The translations under genes were made by a program, and so were the position numbers. A stretch of DNA of 29,901 bases, taken from contig CAZCZZ010000052.1 of assembly GCA_964503335.1 (NCBI GenBank), positions 1 through 29,901 of the forward strand. Direction: 5' to 3'. Below, one piece after another: positions 24,469 through 29,901 of this stretch (the stretch's first letter is position 1; every line of letters begins with the position of its first letter). The stretch is from CAZCZZ01 sp964503335. GTDB lineage: Bacteria; Verrucomicrobiota; Kiritimatiellia; CAIVKH01. The notes below the pieces were generated by a model. It was not told the DNA's origin. It worked only from the letters and a program-made list of their open reading frames with translations, and did no database searches.

Positions 24469-27045
24469 TCACCTTGTCTCTATTGCCTCCAACCGGACCT
24501 TCAACGCCTCCAACTCCGCCCTCATCTCGGCATTCTGGCTCCTGAATTCTGCGTTCTGAACTCTCATTTTCTCATTCTCCATCGCCAAGGCCTGAATGGC
24601 TGCCAGCGCAACACCATCGGCATCGATGGTCGTGATACCCGTCGGGCGTTCGCCGACGCCGAAGGCTGCGTGGAAGTCCTGGGCCATCGGTCCGATGTGA
24701 CGGATGGTGTCATCCTGCGATTTGTAGTTCCACGTCGTGATCGGAAGCGCCGTCACCTTTTCGAGGATCACGAGAGGATCTACCGGCTCAACGTTCTCCT
24801 TGCTTGCCCTGTCACTCAGAGCAACCCATGCGCCACCGCCCGGCGGAAGCTCTGCACCGGCGAGCAGGTTCGTGTCGGTGATCATGCGGAAGCCGCCGAC
24901 GGCCCGCATTGTCACCGAATTGGCGTTGGTCGATTCAATGTCCTCATTCGAGCCATCACCCCATACAAACGAACCCGTGTGGAGCGCCTTTGCGCGATTT
25001 CCGGCCGCGAAGGTAAGCGTGTTGGCAGCCCAGTTGTTCTGCCCGCCCGGCACCGTGGATGAAATGCCCCCCGCCTCGTTCTGGTATCCGCCGCCCACCG
25101 TCGCGAATTCGGCGGATTGGCCGATCGTGTTGAGGCTCCCGCCGCCCAGGACGGAATAGGCGCCTTCCCTTTGAATCGTGTTGTAACTCCCGCCGGCCAG
25201 TACGGACCGGTGGGCGTTCGTCGCGATGATATTCGCCTCACCGCCGCCGAGCACGGCCTGGCCGGAAAAGGTCCTTACGGAATTCATGCGGCCTCCTCCG
25301 ATGACGACGTCGCTGGCGTCGTTCTCGATACGGTTGCCGATTCCGCCGCCAACAGTCGATTGGCCAGAGTTGTTGCCGATGAAATTCTCCTGCCCGCCGC
25401 CAATCGCCGCGAAACGCGAGCCCGACATAACCGTGTTGCTGAAACCGCCGCCGATCACGGAGTGGTCTGAATTCGTGGTCACGGAATTGAACTCGCCGCC
25501 GCCGATCACGGTATCGTTCGCATAGTACTCGAGCCGGTTGCCGCGTCCGCCGCCGATCACGCTGTACCTCGACTCGAATGTGATGACGTTCTGCATACCG
25601 CCACCGACCACGCTGTTGATCGCATTCGACTCAATGGTGTTTGAATCGCCGCCGCCGATGGCAGCGCCACCGGTGTCCCTGCCGATTCGATTTCGCGTGC
25701 CGCCCGCGATCGTGCCGACGGAGGCGTTTGTTCCAATCACGTTGGCCTCGCCGCCGCCAATCGTCGAAAAGTTTCCTGCCGACTGCAGTTGGTTCTCCAC
25801 GCCACCGCCGATGGTTCCGTACGGGAGCGCTTCCACCCTGTTGCTGTGCCCGCCGCCGATAACCGCGCGTGTCGCACCGAGAAGGACCCGGTTCTCCGAG
25901 CCGCCCCCGATCACATTGTGCCCGCCGTACTCCTCGATCACGTTCCGCTCGCCACCGTCGATAACGGAATACGATGTGTTGCTCGAGATGAAGTTGGCCA
26001 TGCCACCGCCGATCACGCTGTGGGGGGAATCGGCTGCAACCTCATTCTCGCTGCCTCCCGCTATGACGCCTCCTGCGGATCCCGAACGAACGGTGTTCGA
26101 AAAGCCGCCCGCCACGACGGACCGAAACGCGGACGCACTGTTCCTGCGTCCGCCGCCCACGAAGGACTCGCCGCCAGCTGCCCTGCCTCCCAGACCGCCC
26201 GCGACCGTGTCAAAGAGTTGCTCGACACGGTTCGGTTGCGTGGCGGCTCCCCCGCCGCCGATGGTCGATCCAAATGAAATGCCGGCCACGGCAAAATTCG
26301 AGCTGTGACCGAGGATGACGTTCGGAACAACAATGCCGCTGGCATTTGTCGCCGGCTCGAATCGGGCAACCCGATCATTGTTCACGCGCATTTCGAAGGG
26401 AACGAAATCCGTGCTTCCCAGGAAGTTTGCGCCGGGCGACGTGCCCGCATTGCCGGCCAGACGCCACGATGATGTATCGGCTTCCACATAGACCGGCGTA
26501 CCCGTAGCGAAGGCCGACGCTTGCAGCCCGTCAAGGAGGTCCGCATCCAGACCCGACCCGCTGCCATCGTCGTCGGCCAACTCGGAGAGCGTCGAACCGT
26601 CCGCCATGGCAGGCGCAGTCACCGCGCCGGACGCAATCATCTCAGCGGTGACACCGCCCGTCCTAACGCCATCAGCCATGAGCGCATAGGCGACCGACGC
26701 CACGCGTTCTCGCGGAGACAGCGCCACGCCGTTGACCACGGCCTCGAGCCAAACCTGCGCGTTGGTGAGACTGGCACCGAGCGACCCGAAGGTCGTGTTG
26801 TCGCCCAGCGAGGTATTGTACAATCCGTCCACCACCACGACGGAATTGGAATCCTCATAGAGCAGGACCCCGCCCGCAGGAGCATCGTAGAGTCGCAATC
26901 CGAGGGACACCGGGCCATTGACGAGGTTCGTGCCACTCACCAGCCGCCCCTGGTAATGGACCAAGCCGGGTACGGCAGCATCCGTCCACAACGAAGTGAG
27001 AGAAGCGATGGCAAGCGCCAGCGCGAACGCATTCCTGTTCCTCAT
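24469..27045 (-). CDS. Secreted beta-solenoid fibre protein with S74 self-cleaving chaperone tail (858 residues)
   Basis: The ATG at 27045 (MRNRNAFALALAIASLTSLW) follows GGAGGAGGG; a longer open frame to 27117 would bury the signal peptide, so it is rejected. Order: signal peptide, NYQGR module (VHYQGRLVSGTNLVNGPVSL), a segment with the phage-fibre-like DADLLDGLQASAFA, the RLAGNAGTSPGANFLGSTDF segment, about 24 seventeen-residue repeats with core VIGGGxxNxI, FAAGNRAKALHTGSFVWGD, then the S74 chaperone with S744 and K749 (SDRASKEN). The predicted released tail is 115 residues, as in the 653-residue paralogue, and aligns with it without gaps (84 of 115 identical, counted by eye). No membrane anchor is visible. 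It is the first gene of the minus-strand pair. Confidence 0.86.
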   Translation of the reverse strand: MRNRNAFALALAIASLTSLWTDAAVPGLVHYQGRLVSGTNLVNGPVSLGLRLYDAPAGGVLLYEDSNSVVVVDGLYNTSLGDNTTFGSLGASLTNAQVWLEAVVNGVALSPRERVASVAYALMADGVRTGGVTAEMIASGAVTAPAMADGSTLSELADDDGSGSGLDADLLDGLQASAFATGTPVYVEADTSSWRLAGNAGTSPGANFLGSTDFVPFEMRVNNDRVARFEPATNASGIVVPNVILGHSSNFAVAGISFGSTIGGGGAATQPNRVEQLFDTVAGGLGGRAAGGESFVGGGRRNSASAFRSVVAGGFSNTVRSGSAGGVIAGGSENEVAADSPHSVIGGGMANFISSNTSYSVIDGGERNVIEEYGGHNVIGGGSENRVLLGATRAVIGGGHSNRVEALPYGTIGGGVENQLQSAGNFSTIGGGEANVIGTNASVGTIAGGTRNRIGRDTGGAAIGGGDSNTIESNAINSVVGGGMQNVITFESRYSVIGGGRGNRLEYYANDTVIGGGEFNSVTTNSDHSVIGGGFSNTVMSGSRFAAIGGGQENFIGNNSGQSTVGGGIGNRIENDASDVVIGGGRMNSVRTFSGQAVLGGGEANIIATNAHRSVLAGGSYNTIQREGAYSVLGGGSLNTIGQSAEFATVGGGYQNEAGGISSTVPGGQNNWAANTLTFAAGNRAKALHTGSFVWGDGSNEDIESTNANSVTMRAVGGFRMITDTNLLAGAELPPGGGAWVALSDRASKENVEPVDPLVILEKVTALPITTWNYKSQDDTIRHIGPMAQDFHAAFGVGERPTGITTIDADGVALAAIQALAMENEKMRVQNAEFRSQNAEMRAELEALKVRLEAIETR
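24485..24551 (-). repeat. 67-bp inverted repeat, minus-strand copy, in the coiled-coil end of the 858-residue gene
   Basis: This is the partner of 16578-16644, in inverted orientation, with one mismatch. The two copies bracket about 7.8 kb containing the 1254-residue gene, the M64 peptidase and the 405-residue gene. Recombination between them would invert that segment and swap the second genes of the pairs. Confidence 0.85.
25050..26280 (-). repeat. Degenerate 51-bp coding repeats (about 24 copies of an IGGGxxNxI motif)
   Basis: The 858-residue gene carries the longest solenoid array in the window. Period 17 residues is strikingly regular, with units such as HSVIGGGFSNTVMSGSR and FAAIGGGQENFIGNNSG. 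On the plus strand the repeats appear as recurring GCCGCCGATCAC-like words every 51 bases. The limits are approximate. Confidence 0.8.
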
Positions 27046-27190
27046 GACACCCTCCTCCGGGACCCTGGCCCCGCGGGCGGCGGCTCTCCTAGTGCGCGCG
27101 CCGTCCTCGGCTATCATCTAAACATCGCCGGGGATCGTCAAGAAGGAGCGTCCCGAAGTCTTTGAACGTCCTGCCCATCCCTGTGAAGGG

Positions 27191-27253
27191 GACGACTATG
27201 GCGTAACCCTGGTCGCGATCCACGCGTTGGCGGAGGACAACGAAGCCTTTTGA
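27191..27253 (+). pseudogene. Remnant of an S74 chaperone C-terminus
   Basis: Translated on the plus strand, this 21-codon stretch reads DDYGVTLVAIHALAEDNEAF and then TGA. It aligns with DADGVALAAIQALARENEEM in the S74 tail of the 653-residue protein (11 of 20 identical, by eye). The frame is open back to a TAA at 27119-27121 but has no ATG and no other recognisable part of the domain, and it lacks the coiled-coil end. It is best read as the leftover of a further plus-strand fibre gene. Confidence 0.6.
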
Positions 27254-27290
27254 CGGCCCGCCTCGATTCGATGGACGAACCCGACTAGCC

Positions 27291-28070
27291 CTACTCCCTG
27301 CGACGACGCAGCGCGAGAGCGCCGAACCCGGCCGCGACGAGCAGCATCGTCGAGGGTTCTGGAACCACGGCGAGGTTGTTGAAGTAGGCGTTGTGATCCA
27401 GGCCGAAACCGGCTTCGCGGTTGAAGATCTCGACGCGGTCAATGCCGGAACCGGAAGGACCGCCGAGTGTCTGGCTCAAAAAATCGAACTGCTGGCCATC
27501 CGAGAGTCGCGTGACGCTGAGGTCATACGAGTCGGCGCCAGTCAATGTGAAGAGAATCGACAGTCCTTCGTCGGTGAAGGGAATGCCCGTTGAGACATAA
27601 CCGTCGGAGACATTTCCGTACTCAAAGTTTGCGTCGCCGCCTTGGAAGCGGAACTGGAAGCGGTCGAAGCCAGCGGCATCCAGCTCGAAACCGACAAAAC
27701 GATCGCCCGCGTCGATGAAGCCGACGTCCATGTCGATGCTGACCGACTGCCCCACGAGAAGGCTGCCCGTGAGGTTGTAGCCGAGGAGGATCACGGACCC
27801 GGGAAGCGGCGCCGCATTCCCGGCAGTAAGGCCCCATGCGTCACCGGACGCGCTATTGATGTCGCCATCAAGGTTGCCGTCTCCGTCGCCATTCGTCGCG
27901 GAATCCTCAAGGTAGAATGAAACATCCGGATCGCCTCCGCCGGAAAGGAGCGTCCAGCCCGCGAAACCGGAATCCGCATTGGTGGAAAAGGGATCTGCGG
28001 CGTAACCCATGGTTGAGGCCATGGCCAGGACAACCGCGGCGAGAAGGACATGCATGCGATGTTTCGACAT
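27291..28070 (-). CDS. PEP-CTERM-anchored secreted protein of unknown function
   Basis: This 259-residue protein starts at ATG 28070 (MSKHRMHVLLAAVVLAMAS) with GAGG six bases upstream; a start at 28097 is less likely. A signal peptide (cleavage near GYA-AD) is followed by a beta-rich domain (SGFAGWTLLSGGGDPDVSFYL; RFQFRFQGGDANFEYGNV). It ends in a classical PEP-CTERM signal: VPEPST, a hydrophobic helix (MLLVAAGFGALAL) and RRRRE. PEP-CTERM proteins are processed by exosortase and associated with the cell surface or exopolysaccharide matrix. No exosortase gene is in the window. The middle domain carries Asp/Gly-rich stretches (NGDGDGNLDGDIN) that could bind calcium. No enzymatic motif was recognised. 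Confidence 0.85.
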   Translation of the reverse strand: MSKHRMHVLLAAVVLAMASTMGYAADPFSTNADSGFAGWTLLSGGGDPDVSFYLEDSATNGDGDGNLDGDINSASGDAWGLTAGNAAPLPGSVILLGYNLTGSLLVGQSVSIDMDVGFIDAGDRFVGFELDAAGFDRFQFRFQGGDANFEYGNVSDGYVSTGIPFTDEGLSILFTLTGADSYDLSVTRLSDGQQFDFLSQTLGGPSGSGIDRVEIFNREAGFGLDHNAYFNNLAVVPEPSTMLLVAAGFGALALRRRRE

Positions 28071-28114
28071 AAGTAACCTCTTCCTTAAAACCCTCACCTA
28101 GCCCATTTGATGCT

Positions 28115-28142
28115 TTGTCGTCAAGGCCGGGCAGCATACAGT
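28115..28142 (+). promoter_or_regulatory. Candidate promoter of the membrane-protein gene
   Basis: TTGTCG (28115-28120), a 16-base spacer and TACAGT (28137-28142) lie directly before the ATG at 28151; each box matches the sigma-70 consensus at four of six positions. Initiation would be at or very near the start codon, again suggesting a leaderless mRNA. The match is weak. Confidence 0.3.
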
Positions 28143-28150
28143 TCGTACTC

Positions 28151-29401
28151 ATGCTTCTCGATGCGTTCGAGCCAGATCACTTCATCTTCTCGGTGATCGA
28201 CGTCTTTGTGTACGTCCTGATCTTTCTCCTGCTCGTCGTCATCCTGCGCCTCAGTCTCACCCTCCTTGCAAAGGAGGAAGCGGACGACAGCATGGGAAAA
28301 AGTTTCCTGACGACGCTGGCCATCATGCTCGTCTGCGCGGTCGCCGCGCTATCCACGCAGGCCCAGCTATTTGGCTACTACATGATCATCCCTGTCGTTC
28401 TCGTCGCCATGCTGCTCATCCGCCTGCTGTGCTGGGTGAACTTCAAACAGTCCGTACTGGTGACCCTCATCTTCTCGCTCGCTGCAACGGGACTCGCGGC
28501 CGGGTTCACCTTCGGAATGAACCAGATTCTTCCGGAAGACCGGATGACGCTCGTGAAGCGCGTGAAGACCTCGTGGGGCATGCTCGATGACATGGCCGGC
28601 CAGGAGAGCGAAGCGTTCTTTACGAAGGAAAACCTCAAGACGATCCGACTCGGCTGGACCATGCAGGGTGAGGCCCTGAAGTCCGCCGTGATCCTGCTGA
28701 AGGATCCCAAGGCGCTTGATCGCATGGTGGCGGATCATCAGGACGCGCTGCGAGCGCTTGATCTGATCGTGGATGGCGAAACGAACTCGGTTGAGCAACT
28801 CGCCGAACTCGGCATCGTGTACGGGGAGGACGATCCCGCGAAGCACGGCATGGAACTCCTTCAACAAGCGGGGGCGAAGCAGGAGTACACGGAACAGGAT
28901 GTCCAGGATGTGGTCGCCTTCCTGCAGTCCGTCCGGAAGGACGGCCCTGAAGTCACCGCCACCGACGCAGCCGTGGTCATCCATGAAGCGATGAAGCGGG
29001 CCTTGACCTATCAGACGAACACCATCGCAGGCGTCCAACTCGGCGACCTCGCGGCAAAGTTCGGCACGACGACGACGGCGGAATCCGCGGTCTCCGTGTC
29101 CACGAATACCGGGCCCGCCGGCGCCATCGGGTTCAGGGCCGCGCCCGACGTCTACGACCCGTTCGCGGAGTTGAGCGCCGACGAGCGCAAGGCCTGGATG
29201 AACTCGAAGACCGCGCTCGTGGTCACCGCTGTCGTCCACTACAACAACGGCGAAATCATGGCCAAGGTGAACAACGAGCTTATCCGCGTCGGCGAGATCA
29301 CCTTCGCCCAAGTCGATAAGCGCCATTTCCCGTGGCGCCTTGTGGATGCGAGCATGGAATCCGTCACATGGGAGCCCATTGTGCGGAAGAAGCCAAAATA
29401 G
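28151..29401 (+). CDS. Membrane protein of unknown function, four N-terminal TM segments and a soluble tail
   Basis: I do not recognise the family. The 416-residue protein begins MLLDAFEPDHFIFSVIDVFV and has about four hydrophobic segments: roughly 12-36 (FVYVLIFLLLVVILRLSL), 48-70 (LTTLAIMLVCAVAALS), 76-95 (MIIPVVLVAMLLIRLLCW) and 100-122 (VLVTLIFSLAATGLAAGF). A ~290-residue soluble part follows, rich in charged helices (ENLKTIRLGWTMQGEALKSA, TEQDVQDVVAFLQSVRK), with a beta-rich end (VTAVVHYNNGEIMAKVNNEL). A TTG start at 28115 is open but would overlap the promoter-like boxes, so ATG 28151 is chosen. No clear ribosome site is seen. The gene lies 63 bases upstream of top6B on the same strand and is divergent from the PEP-CTERM gene. 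Confidence 0.7.
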   Translation: MLLDAFEPDHFIFSVIDVFVYVLIFLLLVVILRLSLTLLAKEEADDSMGKSFLTTLAIMLVCAVAALSTQAQLFGYYMIIPVVLVAMLLIRLLCWVNFKQSVLVTLIFSLAATGLAAGFTFGMNQILPEDRMTLVKRVKTSWGMLDDMAGQESEAFFTKENLKTIRLGWTMQGEALKSAVILLKDPKALDRMVADHQDALRALDLIVDGETNSVEQLAELGIVYGEDDPAKHGMELLQQAGAKQEYTEQDVQDVVAFLQSVRKDGPEVTATDAAVVIHEAMKRALTYQTNTIAGVQLGDLAAKFGTTTTAESAVSVSTNTGPAGAIGFRAAPDVYDPFAELSADERKAWMNSKTALVVTAVVHYNNGEIMAKVNNELIRVGEITFAQVDKRHFPWRLVDASMESVTWEPIVRKKPK

Positions 29402-29430
29402 GGCGGCGGGAAGAACTCTTTTTCGGTGGC

Positions 29431-29449
29431 ATTTCCAACGCTTGGAAAT
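29431..29449. repeat. Perfect inverted repeat ATTTCCAACGCTTGGAAAT between the membrane-protein gene and top6B
   Basis: Arms ATTTCCAA (29431-29438) and TTGGAAAT (29442-29449) flank CGC. No U-tract follows on the plus strand, so it is not a standard terminator. Its AT-rich content stands out from the GC-rich surroundings. It could be a binding site or a genome-wide intergenic repeat; it starts 34 bases before the top6B ATG. Confidence 0.5.
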
Positions 29450-29464
29450 ATCCTTCCGCCCACG

Positions 29465-29901
29465 ATGAAGAAGAAAGCACCTGCCGCCAAACCTGAACCC
29501 GTCGCGCCTGCGCCCAAACCGAAGAAGGAACGCAAGGCCGAGACGGCGGAGTCCATGGGCGCCCGCCAGCGCGACATTTCGGTTTCGGAATTCTTCCTGA
29601 AGAACCGGCACCTGCTCGGCTTCGATTCGCCACGCCGCTCATTGCTCACAGCGGTGAAGGAAGCGGTCGACAATTCGATGGATGCTTGCGAAGAGGCGGG
29701 CATTCTTCCGGAGATTGCCGTCGAACTGGAACAGATCGCCGAGACACGCTTCCGCGTCACGATCACCGACAACGGCCCAGGCATCGTGAAGGCACAGATT
29801 CCCAAGATCTTCGCGAAGCTCCTCTACGGGTCGAAGTTCCACCGCCTCCGCATGTCCCGCGGCCAACAGGGCATCGGCATCAGCGCCGCCGGCATGTACG
29901 G
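29465..29901 (+). CDS. top6B: DNA topoisomerase VI subunit B, 3' end outside the window
   Basis: The first 145 codons are visible. After a ~30-residue Lys/Pro/Ala-rich leader (MKKKAPAAKPEPVAPAPKPK) comes a GHKL ATPase domain with the topoisomerase VI B pattern: SVSEFFLKNRHLLGFDSPRR, N-box EAVDNSMDACEEAGILPEI, ATP-lid motifs DNGPGI and GQQGIGISAAGMYG, and IPKIFAKLLYGSKFHRL. The enzyme (A2B2) relaxes and decatenates DNA by ATP-dependent double-strand passage. It is best known from archaea and plants and is scattered in a few bacterial lineages. The A subunit, often the next gene, would be beyond the window. There is no strong ribosome binding site before ATG 29465. Confidence 0.93.
   Translation, partial: MKKKAPAAKPEPVAPAPKPKKERKAETAESMGARQRDISVSEFFLKNRHLLGFDSPRRSLLTAVKEAVDNSMDACEEAGILPEIAVELEQIAETRFRVTITDNGPGIVKAQIPKIFAKLLYGSKFHRLRMSRGQQGIGISAAGMY

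Noticed and set aside
25050..26280. Regularly spaced GCCGCCGATCAC-like words resembling a CRISPR or minisatellite array
   Set aside because: The 51-base period is the codon footprint of a 17-residue protein repeat in an uninterrupted frame; there are no identical repeats with unique spacers and no cas genes.
28367..29611. A 414-codon minus-strand open frame over the membrane-protein gene and the start of top6B
   Set aside because: It would cross two plus-strand genes, one of them certain, and its translation looks like antisense of GC-rich coding DNA.

Overview
The window looks like chromosomal DNA from a GC-rich, Gram-negative bacterium of the Planctomycetes-Verrucomicrobia-Chlamydiae group, most likely Kiritimatiellota or Verrucomicrobiota. 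This is inferred from the mix of genes: secreted proteins ending in the Verrucomicrobia-style 'W-x-FYR/FFR' domain, a PEP-CTERM protein, a bacterial DNA topoisomerase VI B subunit, and a PssA/short-Psd phospholipid pair. No marker gene in the window settles the phylum. No rRNA, tRNA or CRISPR array was seen, and no gene-free stretch exceeds 300 bases; the longest is about 245 bases, at 27046-27290.

Layout. 1-3034: most of carB (pyrimidine/arginine synthesis). 3062-3962: a VapBC-type toxin-antitoxin pair with a repeat-rich promoter, flanked by two related palindromic repeats. 3971-7530 (minus strand): psd, pssA and a glycoside hydrolase family 31 gene, in that order of transcription. 7645-9678 (minus): a CPA2 cation:proton antiporter. 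9757-13659 (minus): a 1300-residue secreted nuclease-like protein with three lamin-tail domains. 13780-14601 (plus): a small secreted beta-sandwich protein.

14699-27253 is the most unusual part. Two gene pairs face each other across a secreted M64-type metallopeptidase. Each pair is an S74-chaperone fibre gene followed, after exactly 47 bases, by a fibre gene ending in an H-type-lectin-like domain. The pairs are 653 + 1254 residues on the plus strand and 858 + 405 residues on the minus strand. All four proteins share a signal peptide plus an 'NYQGR' N-terminal module. Three carry a 17-residue glycine-rich beta-solenoid repeat, and the fourth carries two seven-bladed propellers. A short remnant of another S74 tail lies at 27191-27253. 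I read this as a locus for modular, trimeric, phage-tail-fibre-like secreted adhesins that diversifies by duplication and module exchange, with a glycan-binding peptidase in the middle.

27291-29901: a PEP-CTERM protein (minus), a membrane protein of unknown function (plus), and the first 145 codons of a topoisomerase VI B subunit (plus), which runs off the window.
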